In this document: positions 1-7,603 of the stretch, piece by piece
How the letters are laid out: each line of letters opens with the position of its first letter
Position numbering within the stretch: position 1 is the first letter of the stretch
Origin: Eubacterium sp.
GTDB taxonomy: Bacteria; Bacillota; Clostridia; Lachnospirales; Lachnospiraceae
Length of the DNA stretch: 40,122 bases
Reading direction: 5' to 3'
Assembly (NCBI GenBank): GCA_017514785.1
Contig: JAFWIO010000032.1
Coordinates: 1-40,122 of the forward strand
Translations under genes and position numbers: made by a program
The notes under the pieces: model-generated
What the model was told of the DNA's origin: nothing
The model's input: only the letters and a program-made list of their open reading frames with translations
The model's database searches: none

Positions 1-117
1 ACAGCAATTAATAGCGGAGATGATTCTGTTATGAAACTACAGTATTCGATTGATGTAATGGATATTATGACAAGGCTTAGAAATGAATGGGGATTGAAAT
101 ATCCTGAGGAAGAGTAA
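1..117 (+). CDS. C-terminal end of a Gfo/Idh/MocA-type oxidoreductase (partial)
   Basis: An open frame runs in from the left edge and stops with TAA at 115-117, giving the last 38 residues of a protein. Its end (VMDIMTRLRNEWGLKYPEEE) resembles the usual C-terminus of Gfo/Idh/MocA NAD(P)-dependent sugar or diol dehydrogenases, where a helix with VM-IM--LR--WG--YP closes the protein. Only the tail is visible, so substrate and cofactor cannot be judged. No terminator is evident before the next gene 59 bases downstream, so the two could share a transcript. The family call rests on the tail pattern alone. Confidence 0.5.
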   Translation, partial: TAINSGDDSVMKLQYSIDVMDIMTRLRNEWGLKYPEEE

Positions 118-176
118 ATCGGAAGTTAAATGAACAAATTCCAGTTTAGAAATATAAACATAGAGGAGAAATAAAA

Positions 177-398
177 ATGGTAAAAACAATTATAGAAATA
201 GATGGAATGATGTGCAATATGTGTGAGGCACATATGAATGATGTTATTAGAAGGACTATTCCTGATGCCAAAAAGATAAAGAGTTCTCATAAAAAGAATA
301 TGAGTAAATTTGTTACAGAGGAAAAACCAGATATTGAGAAGTTGAAAAAAGCTATTGATGAAATTGGATATAAGATTTTGTCAGTGGATTACCAATGA
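177..398 (+). CDS. Heavy-metal-associated (HMA) domain protein, CopZ-like
   Basis: This 73-residue protein is a single HMA domain. The metal site GMMCNMCEAH has Cys13 and Cys16 as the CxxC pair in the first loop, and the length fits the beta-alpha-beta-beta-alpha-beta fold. Such proteins bind Cu(I) or another soft metal in the cytoplasm and pass it to a P-type ATPase or sensor. The start is supported by GAGGAG at 163-168. No P-type ATPase or metal regulator is visible beside it, so the partner is unknown. A strong hairpin follows immediately. The fold is clear; the metal is inferred from the family. Confidence 0.8.
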   Translation: MVKTIIEIDGMMCNMCEAHMNDVIRRTIPDAKKIKSSHKKNMSKFVTEEKPDIEKLKKAIDEIGYKILSVDYQ

Positions 399-402
399 TA
401 AT

Positions 403-430
403 AAAAACTCTACCAATAGGTAGAGTTTTT
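403..430. terminator. Bidirectional intrinsic terminator
   Basis: A perfect 12-bp inverted repeat (403-414 with 419-430) has a 4-base AATA loop and is flanked by T runs on one strand and A runs on the other. It can end transcription of the HMA gene (plus) and of the nitrogen operon (minus), whose last stop codon touches the stem at 430-432. Confidence 0.88.
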
Positions 431-1008
431 TATTTATTCAATATCTCATTTGCAATTACACCTTTTGTAACACATCTGTCCATCGCCTGTTTAGAAATAT
501 ACTTATGTGCCTCATCTTCAGCCATTCCCTTTTCAGTAATCAGCATTAGCTTTGCTTGATTAACTAGCCTAATTTCTTGCATCTTATCTTCGATAGATAA
601 TGTCTTTTTCTCGTAGCTTCTTGTGCGCTCTCTAGCGCTTTCTAGCCAGTTTAATGAGTGGGCTAGTATTTCGTCAGAAGTAGGCTTGGATGCTACAAAT
701 ATGCCATATTTTGAGTAATTTTCGTGTATTTCGTCGTACAAATCATAGTGAACAAGCATCATAACAATAGATGCTTCATTGGTCGATAAATCGATTGCCA
801 AATCATCTCCAGTTTCATCTGGAAGAGGAGTGTCAATGATTACAATATCGTATGCCTTCTCTAGATTTGCTCTCTTAGCGCTAGAAACAGAGGCTGTATA
901 TTTCACAGTTTCAAATTTCGAACTAGAAAGTAAATCATGCATGCTCGTTATTAAGTTTTGAGAAGCACTTACAACTAGAACGCTGTAAGTTTTTTCCTTT
1001 AAACTCAT
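430..1008 (-). CDS. ANTAR-domain antiterminator with degenerate receiver domain
   Basis: The protein has 192 residues. Residues 8-115 form a response-regulator-like receiver with a candidate phosphoacceptor Asp59 (IIDTPLPDETG) and a conserved Lys (VASKP). After a linker helix, residues 135-190 form an ANTAR domain, with the typical pattern of an Ala/Met-rich three-helix bundle ending EAHKYISKQAMD--- and A-EIL. ANTAR proteins bind paired hexaloop RNA hairpins and prevent intrinsic termination. The acidic pair that normally binds Mg2+ near the N-terminus is replaced by Ser-Ala-Ser (14-16), so canonical phosphorylation is doubtful. It is the last gene of the glutamate synthase/glutamine synthetase operon, 15 bases after glnA. 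Leaders carrying candidate target hairpins lie at 7384-7445 and 7584-7629, so feedback on its own operon is likely. Confidence 0.88.
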   Translation of the reverse strand: MSLKEKTYSVLVVSASQNLITSMHDLLSSSKFETVKYTASVSSAKRANLEKAYDIVIIDTPLPDETGDDLAIDLSTNEASIVMMLVHYDLYDEIHENYSKYGIFVASKPTSDEILAHSLNWLESARERTRSYEKKTLSIEDKMQEIRLVNQAKLMLITEKGMAEDEAHKYISKQAMDRCVTKGVIANEILNK

Positions 1009-1023
1009 ATAACCCTCGACAAA

Positions 1024-2229
1024 TTATTTCAAATACTCAAGTATCCCGTTATTTAAACTACTCTTAACAAAATCACTATCTAAAGTAATAGATTTAGCTT
1101 CCTTAAGTGACTTAGGAAGTTTATCTGTGTTCTTAGAAAGAGTTGAGTCTTTATCCAAATCTGAAACATCAACTGGATCAGGTAGCTTCAAACCATTTTC
1201 AATACCGTACAAAGCAGCCTTAATAATTAGAGCAAATGCGATATATGGATTAGCCATAGAATCTGGTGAGCGAAGCTCGACTCTTGCATTATCTCTAGCA
1301 GTAGCAGTTACCCTAACTAATTGTGAACGGTTTTCCTTTGACCAAGTGATATATGAAGGCGCTTTATCATCGCCAAATCTTTCGTAAGAATTCTCAGTTG
1401 GATTTAGGAATGCTGTCATTTCTTTAGTCTTTTCTAAGATGCCTGCGCACATTCCTTCGAAGGCCTCGTTTGTATAGTTTTTATCTATTGAAACATTAAT
1501 ATGGAAGCCATTTCCTGGATGGTTAGCAAGTGGCTTAGCAGAGAAGTCTGCGTGTAAACCATTTCGTCCAGAAACTGACTTGACTATAGTCTGGAAAGTC
1601 ATTACGTTATCTGCAGTAGAAAGAGCATCCGCATATTTGAAATCAATCTCGTTTTGGCCAGGACCCTCCTCGTGGTGAGAACTCTCAGGCTTAATGCCCA
1701 TCTGATCCAAAGTCAAACAAATCTCACGACGGATGTTTTCTCCTTTATCCTCTGGCGCAATATCCATATCTCCGGCAAAATCATATGGATCTTTTGTAGG
1801 ATTTCCATCTTCGTCCAATTTGAATAAGTAGAATTCTTGCTCAGAACCGAAAGAAAACTCTAGCCCTTTGTCGGCGGCTTCTTTCACTGCATTAGCAAGT
1901 AGTGTTCTAGAATCGCATTCAAAAGGAGAACCATCAGCGTAAGTGATGGAGCAATACATTCTAACAACCTTTCCACGCTCAGGCCTCCAAGGAAGCAACA
2001 TAAGAGTGGAAGGGTCTGGATGAAGTACTAAATCCGAATTAGTGATATTTCCAAAACCTTCTATGGAAGATGGGTCGAAAGCAATGCCTTTGTCGAAGGC
2101 TCGGTCCAATTCTCCTGCCATAATAGAAATATTTTTTTGTTTGCCGGTAATATCGCAAAACGCGAGGCGGATAAACGCCACATCCTCTTCGCTTACGTAT
2201 TCCATAACTTCTTCTTTGGTGTAAATCAT
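1024..2229 (-). CDS. glnA: Glutamine synthetase, short type I-like
   Basis: It makes glutamine from glutamate, ammonia and ATP in the cytoplasm. The sequence has the beta-grasp N-domain (residues 1-90) and the catalytic barrel: GSEQEFYLF, HHEEGPGQNEIDF, NGFHINVS, the NRSQLVRV segment and VELRSPDSMANPYIA, which are the ammonium, glutamate and ATP site motifs of the family. At 401 residues it is about 40 shorter than ordinary type I enzymes; the shortening falls mainly after NGFHINVS and near the C-terminus. The ATG at 2229 is chosen because GGAGG sits just upstream; an in-frame TTG further up would overlap that site. It follows gltB3 in the operon after a 75-base gap holding an intrinsic terminator, and precedes the ANTAR gene. 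A second, unrelated-length enzyme (GSIII) is encoded divergently at 7702-9798. Confidence 0.9.
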   Translation of the reverse strand: MIYTKEEVMEYVSEEDVAFIRLAFCDITGKQKNISIMAGELDRAFDKGIAFDPSSIEGFGNITNSDLVLHPDPSTLMLLPWRPERGKVVRMYCSITYADGSPFECDSRTLLANAVKEAADKGLEFSFGSEQEFYLFKLDEDGNPTKDPYDFAGDMDIAPEDKGENIRREICLTLDQMGIKPESSHHEEGPGQNEIDFKYADALSTADNVMTFQTIVKSVSGRNGLHADFSAKPLANHPGNGFHINVSIDKNYTNEAFEGMCAGILEKTKEMTAFLNPTENSYERFGDDKAPSYITWSKENRSQLVRVTATARDNARVELRSPDSMANPYIAFALIIKAALYGIENGLKLPDPVDVSDLDKDSTLSKNTDKLPKSLKEAKSITLDSDFVKSSLNNGILEYLK

Positions 2230-2264
2230 AATAACCTCCAAAAATTAATTCATATGTAAATAAA

Positions 2265-2295
2265 AATAACTACCAACATAATGCAGGTAGTTATT
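2265..2295 (-). terminator. Intra-operon terminator/attenuator between gltB3 and glnA
   Basis: On the minus strand a perfect 10-bp stem (2286-2295 with 2265-2274) with an 11-base loop is followed by a U-rich run. It would cut off part of the transcription passing from the glutamate synthase genes into glnA and the ANTAR gene. No AnnGnn hexaloop hairpin was found overlapping it. Confidence 0.65.
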
Positions 2296-2316
2296 CTAGT
2301 GCGTATTATTATATGT

Positions 2317-3036
2317 TTAATTGGCTACATACATTTGTTGATACGGATTTTTGCTGTCAGGAATTACAACTGTAAAGTCTGAATCCATAACGTCCTTTTT
2401 ATTATAATCAAAAAGTTTGCAAAATTCATCTATATATTCTTCGATTTCTGCTTTATCTTTTAAAGTGGCTTTTCTGGCCGTAACTTGGTGTGGAAAGTGC
2501 ACTCCCTTGCATTTGCTGCGGATAAACATCTTTCCGCCATGCATTCCAGTACAAGCATAGTTACCTACAATACGATCGTCCTCGCTATCAAGACCAAGTA
2601 CGATTATAGTTCCACCTGCCTGATATTCGCCCAAGAAACTTCCAGCCTTACCGCCAATGATAAGAGAAGGGACTTTTTCCTTGTAAGCTTTCATATGAAT
2701 GCCAGCACGATATCCAGCATCGCCTTTTACAAAAATGCTTCCGCCACGCATAGCATAACCAGCGGCATCGCCAATATTGCCGTGGATAACAATCTTACCC
2801 TCGTTCATAGTATCGCCAGTGGCATCTTGCGCATTTCCTTGAACTGTAATATTTGCACCATTAAGATAGGCACCCAATGCGTTTCCTGGAATACCCTCTA
2901 TAGTAATATTTTTGTCATTCATGCCAGCAGCAATAAACCTCTGTCCTAAACAATTTTTGACAGTGATTGTTTTACCCTTATCCCTAATTTTTTCATTTAG
3001 TAATTTGTAATCTATATCATTTGCTACAATATTCAT
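2317..3036 (-). CDS. Glutamate synthase GXGXG-domain subunit (GltB3)
   Basis: This 239-residue protein is the right-handed beta-helix GXGXG domain that forms the C-terminal quarter of standard GltB, encoded here on its own. Repeating G-x-x-x-G turns are seen from residue 40 to 165 (IEGIPGNALGAYLNGANITV, GDAAGYAMRGGSIFVKGDAG, GGKAGSFLGEYQAGGTIIVLG, GNYACTGMHGGKMFIR). The domain is structural and should hold the amidotransferase and synthase modules in register. It lies 8 bases after the oxidoreductase gene, so cotranscription is certain in practice. The same fold occurs in formylmethanofuran dehydrogenase subunit C, but the neighbours point to glutamate synthase. Confidence 0.9.
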   Translation of the reverse strand: MNIVANDIDYKLLNEKIRDKGKTITVKNCLGQRFIAAGMNDKNITIEGIPGNALGAYLNGANITVQGNAQDATGDTMNEGKIVIHGNIGDAAGYAMRGGSIFVKGDAGYRAGIHMKAYKEKVPSLIIGGKAGSFLGEYQAGGTIIVLGLDSEDDRIVGNYACTGMHGGKMFIRSKCKGVHFPHQVTARKATLKDKAEIEEYIDEFCKLFDYNKKDVMDSDFTVVIPDSKNPYQQMYVAN

Positions 3037-3044
3037 AATGCCTC

Positions 3045-4301
3045 CTAAACTCTACTTCCTAATTTTTCTGCACGCATGTCTTCGTCAAAGACACCTAGAG
3101 AAGTAGTAGTCATTAAAGTTTCAAAATCTATACTGTCTAGTGGAGTTTCCTCTCTAATTAGAGAAGTGAAAATTCCTGCTCTGTCAGTATCTCCCACTAG
3201 CATGTATCCAACTAGTTTGTTATCCTTTACAAAGAACCTCTTGATAGAAGTAGAAGTGGTCTCGTCAAAGACGGTAGCTCCTTGTTCTTTGGTAGGATAA
3301 GATCCAGCGGATATTGAGTGAAGACCAAAGAATCCGATTGAGTTCATTGGTATGCCTTTAGTGAATTCTAAAATTTCGCCGGCCATATTCTTGCCTGCAC
3401 ATTCTCCTTGGAAGTACGCGTTAGGCAGAATCGCCAATACTCTGTGATCCCCCAAGCTTAAATCATAGCCTTCAGCACAATCTCCAGCTGAATAAATATT
3501 TTTAACACTTGTCATACAGTGCTTATCTACTAAGATTCCTCGGTTAACCTTGCAACCAATATCCCCCGCCAAAGAAGTATTAGCTTTAACACCAACTGCT
3601 AAAACTAAAACGTCAAATTCTACAGTTGAGCCATCATTCATAGTAGCGACATTTCCGTCAAACTCTGCAACTGAATTTGAAAGCATAAACTCAATGCCAG
3701 CATCCTCTAATACATTTTGCATCATCTTGGCTGGAACGCTATCTAGAATACTTGATAAAACTCTGTCAGCCAAATCACAAACTGTAATTGATTTAACCCT
3801 TTCGGCTAATCCTTCAGCGCATTTAAGTCCAATCAAACCTGCACCAATAATCAAAACTCTAGAATTCTTATCAATAGACTTTTCAAGTCCCAACGTATCA
3901 TCCAAAGTCATAAAGCAATGCTTGTTTTCTACAGTGTCCAACCCTTTAAAAGGTGGAACGAAAGGAGTAGAGCCAGTACAAATACAAAGTTTCTCAAAAC
4001 TTCTTGAACCGCGCTTTGAACCAGACTTAAAACTAACCTTTTTAGCTTTCTTATCAATCTTTGTAACTTCACTGTCTAGCAAAACTTCCACATTGTTCTT
4101 TTTGTAGAATGAATTGGTTCTATATTTCATCTTATTTAGAGTAGTTTTTCCTTCTAGATAGTAGGAGATAAGAGGTCTTGCGTAAGTCATATGTTTCTCT
4201 TTTGCAATAACAGTGATAGAACCTGTCTTATCCACACTTCTGATTCCCTCAATACATCCAATAGAAGAAATGCCGTTTCCAATAATTACATATTTACTCA
4301 T
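3045..4301 (-). CDS. FAD-dependent NAD(P)H oxidoreductase of the glutamate synthase operon
   Basis: The protein has 418 residues and two Rossmann motifs. The N-terminal one (VIIGNGISSIGCIEGIR) binds FAD, and the internal one (VLIIGAGLIGLKCAEGL, about residue 150) binds NAD(P)H. A third FAD-contact motif (NIYSAGDCAE) is near residue 270. It belongs to the pyridine nucleotide-disulfide oxidoreductase superfamily, in the NADH oxidase/nitrite reductase/rubredoxin reductase branch. The active-site Cys of NADH oxidase is absent: the matching stretch reads TYARPLISYYLEGK. In this operon it most likely passes electrons from NAD(P)H to the ferredoxin-like subunit next door and on to the synthase module, the job GltD does in other bacteria. 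That role is inferred from context. Confidence 0.85.
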   Translation of the reverse strand: MSKYVIIGNGISSIGCIEGIRSVDKTGSITVIAKEKHMTYARPLISYYLEGKTTLNKMKYRTNSFYKKNNVEVLLDSEVTKIDKKAKKVSFKSGSKRGSRSFEKLCICTGSTPFVPPFKGLDTVENKHCFMTLDDTLGLEKSIDKNSRVLIIGAGLIGLKCAEGLAERVKSITVCDLADRVLSSILDSVPAKMMQNVLEDAGIEFMLSNSVAEFDGNVATMNDGSTVEFDVLVLAVGVKANTSLAGDIGCKVNRGILVDKHCMTSVKNIYSAGDCAEGYDLSLGDHRVLAILPNAYFQGECAGKNMAGEILEFTKGIPMNSIGFFGLHSISAGSYPTKEQGATVFDETTSTSIKRFFVKDNKLVGYMLVGDTDRAGIFTSLIREETPLDSIDFETLMTTTSLGVFDEDMRAEKLGSRV

Positions 4302-4304
4302 AAT

Positions 4305-4733
4305 CTATCTCTCCTCAAAAACTATAGCCTTGTTTGGACATCCTTTGACGCAGGCTGGCTCGCCGCATGAATTCTTAACGCAAAGTTCGCACTTAGTCAT
4401 CGTGCCATCTTCACCCACCGTCAAAGAACCATAAGGACAAACCAAAACGCAAGTATGACAACCTACGCATTTGTCTTTGTCTATAACAACCACGCCGTCC
4501 TTTTTAGAAATAGCGCCCGCAATACAACTCTTCACACAGATTGGGTCTTCGCAGTGGCGACAAGACACGGCAAAATGTATTTGATCTTTATCATCCACTT
4601 TGATGCGAGGATATATTGGTTTATCTTTAAGTGCCTTTACCATATCTTCACACCCAGAGTTTGCGAATGCACAATTGTATTCACATAGATGACATCCTAA
4701 ACACCATTTTTCATTAACATATACTTTCTTCAT
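4305..4733 (-). CDS. Polyferredoxin-type 4Fe-4S electron carrier of the glutamate synthase operon
   Basis: A 142-residue cytoplasmic iron-sulfur protein. Four cysteine groups are visible: CLGCHLCEYNC near the N-terminus, CRHCEDPICVKSC, CVGCHTCVLVCP and CELCVKNSCGEPACVKGCP. This spacing matches the HycB/DmsB-like family with up to four [4Fe-4S] clusters. It sits between the FAD oxidoreductase (3 bases downstream) and the FMN synthase module (2 bases upstream), which suggests an electron relay between them. The number of clusters is inferred from cysteine count. Confidence 0.9.
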   Translation of the reverse strand: MKKVYVNEKWCLGCHLCEYNCAFANSGCEDMVKALKDKPIYPRIKVDDKDQIHFAVSCRHCEDPICVKSCIAGAISKKDGVVVIDKDKCVGCHTCVLVCPYGSLTVGEDGTMTKCELCVKNSCGEPACVKGCPNKAIVFEER

Positions 4734-4735
4734 CT

Positions 4736-6241
4736 TTATTCTCCTGCATGTTTAATTCCTAATATCTCAAGTTCTTTCTCATTTAAGCCAACGCCTCGAA
4801 GCATCAATCTGTTACCTTTAAGCGCTTCAATCGAGTTAATACCCATAGCACCAATAATCTCTTTAATCTCGTGCTTCCAAGCAGTCATCAAATTAACGAG
4901 TCTCTTTGTTCCAATATCAGGATTTAATCTCTTCACAAGTTCTGGGTCTTGAGTTGCAATACCCCAGTTACATTTACCGCTCTGGCAAGTTCTGCAAAGG
5001 TGACATCCCATTGCAAGTAGAGCAGAAGTTGCCACATAACAAGCATCAGCACCCAAGGCAATAGCCTTAACCACATCTGCAGCACTTCTAATGCTTCCTC
5101 CAACTACTAAGGACACATTGTTTCTAATGCCTTCTTCGCGCAGTCTTGAATCGACTGAAGCAAGAGCAAGTTCAATTGGAATACCGACATTGTCCCTGAT
5201 ACGAGTTGGAGCAGCACCAGTACCACCTCTAAATCCATCAATCGCAATAATGTCTGCGCCGGATCTAGCAATACCGCTGGCAATCGCTGCAATATTATGA
5301 ACAGCAGCTACCTTTACGATAATAGGCTTCTTATAATTAGTAGCCTCCTTCAAAGAGAAAACCAATTGTCTTAAATCTTCTATAGAATAAATGTCATGAT
5401 GTGGAGCAGGACTGATGGCATCTGAGCCTTCTGGGATCATACGAGTTCTCGACACATCGTCCACAATCTTCTTTCCAGGAAGATGTCCGCCGATACCAGG
5501 CTTAGCGCCCTGGCCCATCTTAATCTCAATAGCCTTACCAGTCTCAAGGTATTCCTCGTGCACACCGAAACGTCCTGAAGCTACTTGAACGATAGTGTTA
5601 TCGCCGTATGCGTAGAAGTCTTCGTGCAGTCCGCCCTCACCAGTGTTATAGAAAATGCCTAATTCCTTTGACGCCCTCGCCAAAGATGCGTGAGCATTGT
5701 AACTGATTGAGCCATAACTCATTGCTGAGAACATTACTGGCATTGATAGTTCTAACTGAGGATCTAACTCGCATTTCAAGTTTCCGTTCTTATCTTTCTC
5801 CACAAATGATGGTTTCTTTCCTAAGAAAACCTTTGTCTCCATAGGTTCACGTAGTGGATCAATAGGAGGGTTTGTTACTTGAGATGCGTTTATCAAAATC
5901 TTATCCCAGTAAACAGGCATTGGTTTTGGATTACCCATAGAGGAGAGTAGAACTCCGCCTGTGTCAGCCTGTTTATATATTTCGTTTATTGTGTCATTTT
6001 GCCAGTTCGCATTCTCGCGAAGTTTGCAGTCGCTCTTTACGATTTTTAGAGCGCGAACTGGACAAAGTGAAACGCAGCGCTGACAGTTCACACATTTTGA
6101 CTCATCAGCTTTTACCACGTCTAAATCCTCATCGTATGAGTGAACTTCATTTGCGCACTGGCGCACACACACTTTACAATGTATACATTTGCTTTCGTCC
6201 CTGACTACTTCAAATTCAGGGTATATATAATTAATACTCAT
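4736..6241 (-). CDS. Glutamate synthase FMN/Fe-S catalytic subunit (GltB2) with N-terminal ferredoxin domain
   Basis: The protein has 501 residues. Residues 10-75 are a two-cluster ferredoxin domain (CIHCKVCVRQCANEV and CVNCQRCVSLCPVRAL). Residues 110-490 are the FMN-binding alpha/beta barrel that reduces 2-oxoglutarate plus ammonia-derived imine to glutamate (MSYGSISYNAHASLARAS, GQGAKPGIGGHLPG, IDGFRGGTGAAP, GADACYVATSALLAMGC). The Cys group CHLCRTCQSGKCNWGIATQD supplies the [3Fe-4S] cluster. The architecture matches the archaeal/clostridial type made without a fused amidotransferase. Glutamine-derived ammonia would come from the adjacent GltB1 and electrons from the polyferredoxin. Start is the ATG at 6241, supported by an AAGGA upstream and a 12-base gap from gltB1. 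Confidence 0.93.
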   Translation of the reverse strand: MSINYIYPEFEVVRDESKCIHCKVCVRQCANEVHSYDEDLDVVKADESKCVNCQRCVSLCPVRALKIVKSDCKLRENANWQNDTINEIYKQADTGGVLLSSMGNPKPMPVYWDKILINASQVTNPPIDPLREPMETKVFLGKKPSFVEKDKNGNLKCELDPQLELSMPVMFSAMSYGSISYNAHASLARASKELGIFYNTGEGGLHEDFYAYGDNTIVQVASGRFGVHEEYLETGKAIEIKMGQGAKPGIGGHLPGKKIVDDVSRTRMIPEGSDAISPAPHHDIYSIEDLRQLVFSLKEATNYKKPIIVKVAAVHNIAAIASGIARSGADIIAIDGFRGGTGAAPTRIRDNVGIPIELALASVDSRLREEGIRNNVSLVVGGSIRSAADVVKAIALGADACYVATSALLAMGCHLCRTCQSGKCNWGIATQDPELVKRLNPDIGTKRLVNLMTAWKHEIKEIIGAMGINSIEALKGNRLMLRGVGLNEKELEILGIKHAGE

Positions 6242-6253
6242 AATAGTTCCTTT

Positions 6254-7348
6254 CTATATTTGTACGTCGTCGTTTAGTTTTACGATTACTGGTTCACCGC
6301 CGGCCGGAGCGTAAATATTTTCGGCATCAGGTTCCATCATTCTGATTGCAACTTCCTCGCTGCCGATTATCACTTTGTCGTCCTTTTCGCCCACAACCAT
6401 AGATCTAAGTTTCAATCTATCATTAAGTGCCATCAAGCCTCGGTCAAAACCAAGAACAATTGAAAATGGACCAGTAACTAAAAGATTTGAAAAAGCAGTT
6501 CTAAGATAAGTTAGTTTTTCTCGCTCTTTCTTTGGCTTTGAATCAATAGTCTGCCAGAATGGAGCAGCCACAACATTTGCCGCCTCTGCATAAGATAATC
6601 CCTGGCGTCTAACTAAGTAATCAAATATGTAAGTAATAACTTCTGTATCTGTCTGAAGATTACAGTTGTAACCAAACATTTCGATAAATCTTCTATTTGA
6701 ATCATATGAGGATATTTCGCCGTTATGTACGATAGAGTAGTCGAGGAGTGTAAATGGATGAGCGCCTCCCCACCAACCAGGTGTGTTTGTTGGATATCTG
6801 CCGTGTGCCGTCCAAGAATATCCTTCGTATTCCTCTAGGCGATAGAACTTACCAACGTCCTCTGGGAAGCCGACCGCTTTGAAGGCACCCATGTTTTTGC
6901 CGCTTGAGAATACATATGCATTCTTTATACTGTTGTTAATCTCCATAACAGTTCTAGCAACATATGTCTTTTCATCTAGCTGCAAATGATTCATCATAGA
7001 CTTGAGTGGTGCAACAAAGTATCTCCATATCATAGGAACATCTGTAATACTTTTTACCTGTCTAGTAGGAATCTGTTCAGCTCTTACTATTTCAAAGCGC
7101 TCTTTTAAGAAAGACTCAGTAGTCTTTCTAGTATCTCGATTATTAAAAAAGAAATGTAAAGCATAAAAGTCTTTATACTCTGGATATATTCCGTATGCAG
7201 CAAAACCACCGCCCAGACCGTTTGAACGATCGTGCATTGGTTTCATTGCATTAGTAATCACATCTCCACGTATTCCTTTTCCCTCTTTAGAAATAATGGC
7301 CGCGATAGCACAACCCGATGGAATACGGATATCTCCTTCTAACCTCAT
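6254..7348 (-). CDS. Glutamate synthase amidotransferase subunit (GltB1), class II
   Basis: This 364-residue protein is the glutaminase module that releases ammonia from glutamine for the synthase module. It shows class II features: the nucleophile in PSGCAIAAI (Cys13), WTAHGRYPTNTPGWWGGAHP, VHNGEISSYDSNRRF and LQTDTEVITY. The nucleophile lies behind 12 residues, so a short propeptide must be removed to free its amino group. The ATG at 7348 has GGGAG 8 bases upstream. The frame is open further, to 7480, but that extension would cover the terminator, the hairpin and the promoter, so it is rejected. First gene of the seven-gene minus-strand operon. Confidence 0.9.
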   Translation of the reverse strand: MRLEGDIRIPSGCAIAAIISKEGKGIRGDVITNAMKPMHDRSNGLGGGFAAYGIYPEYKDFYALHFFFNNRDTRKTTESFLKERFEIVRAEQIPTRQVKSITDVPMIWRYFVAPLKSMMNHLQLDEKTYVARTVMEINNSIKNAYVFSSGKNMGAFKAVGFPEDVGKFYRLEEYEGYSWTAHGRYPTNTPGWWGGAHPFTLLDYSIVHNGEISSYDSNRRFIEMFGYNCNLQTDTEVITYIFDYLVRRQGLSYAEAANVVAAPFWQTIDSKPKKEREKLTYLRTAFSNLLVTGPFSIVLGFDRGLMALNDRLKLRSMVVGEKDDKVIIGSEEVAIRMMEPDAENIYAPAGGEPVIVKLNDDVQI

Positions 7349-7380
7349 TATTAAACTCCCTTCGTAATGTAAATTAGTAA

Positions 7381-7409
7381 AAAAGAAAAGGCGCTCATTA
7401 CACACACGA
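7381..7409 (-). terminator. Leader terminator (attenuator) of the gltB1 operon, 3' arm and U tract
   Basis: On the minus strand a 20-bp stem (7415-7434 with 7390-7409; several G-U pairs, 5-base loop 7410-7414) is followed by TTTTCTTTT (7381-7389). It lies between promoter and start codon, so it must be bypassed for operon expression. Its 5' arm overlaps the hexaloop hairpin at 7424-7445. Confidence 0.88.
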
Positions 7410-7423
7410 ATCTCTCGTGTATA

Positions 7424-7445
7424 TAATGAACGCCTTTGCTCATCA
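7424..7445 (-). promoter_or_regulatory. Candidate ANTAR-target antiterminator hairpin, gltB1 leader
   Basis: On the minus strand an 8-bp stem (7438-7445 with 7424-7431) closes a 6-base loop AAAGGC (7437 to 7432). The loop has A at position 1 and G at position 4, the pattern known for RNA bound by ANTAR proteins. The last three loop bases and the 3' arm are also the beginning of the terminator 5' arm, so the two folds exclude each other. Only one such hairpin is visible; known ANTAR sites have two. Confidence 0.7.
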
Positions 7446-7451
7446 GGTAAT

Positions 7452-7480
7452 ACTATACACTTAATAAAATTAAATGTCAA
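7452..7480 (-). promoter_or_regulatory. Sigma-A promoter of the gltB1 operon
   Basis: On the minus strand TTGACA (7480-7475), a 17-base spacer and TATAGT (7457-7452) form a near-consensus promoter. Transcription should start around 7445, at the very beginning of the hexaloop hairpin. Confidence 0.85.
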
Positions 7481-7542
7481 GTAATTATAATTAAAAAAAT
7501 CAAGTTATCGTAGCGAAAACTTAAAAAAGTTAAGAAAAGTGC

Positions 7543-7571
7543 TTGACAAGTGTTTAGGGTGGGTTTATAAT
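7543..7571 (+). promoter_or_regulatory. Sigma-A promoter of glnN-amt
   Basis: TTGACA (7543-7548), a 17-base spacer and TATAAT (7566-7571) give a perfect consensus promoter, with start expected near 7578. Such a strong promoter fits a gene controlled after initiation, by attenuation. The stretch 7481-7542 between the two divergent promoters is A/T-rich and shows nothing else. Confidence 0.9.
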
Positions 7572-7583
7572 GCACCTAATTGA

Positions 7584-7603
7584 TGAAGGCAATGGCGTCT
7601 TCA
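7584..7603 (+). promoter_or_regulatory. Candidate ANTAR-target antiterminator hairpin, glnN leader
   Basis: A 7-bp stem (7584-7590 with 7597-7603, one G-U pair) closes the 6-base loop AATGGC (7591-7596), again with A1 and G4. The GGC of the loop and the 3' arm are the first part of the terminator stem at 7594-7623. Position, loop and overlap mirror the element on the opposite strand at 7424-7445. Confidence 0.7.

Noticed and set aside
2265..2295. Third ANTAR target at the gltB3-glnA terminator
   Set aside because: The loop is 11 bases and no AnnGnn hexaloop stem overlapping the 5' arm was found.
7349..7480. N-terminal extension of the GltB1 frame up to 7480
   Set aside because: It would translate the promoter, the hexaloop hairpin and the terminator; the class II nucleophile and a good ribosome site support the ATG at 7348.
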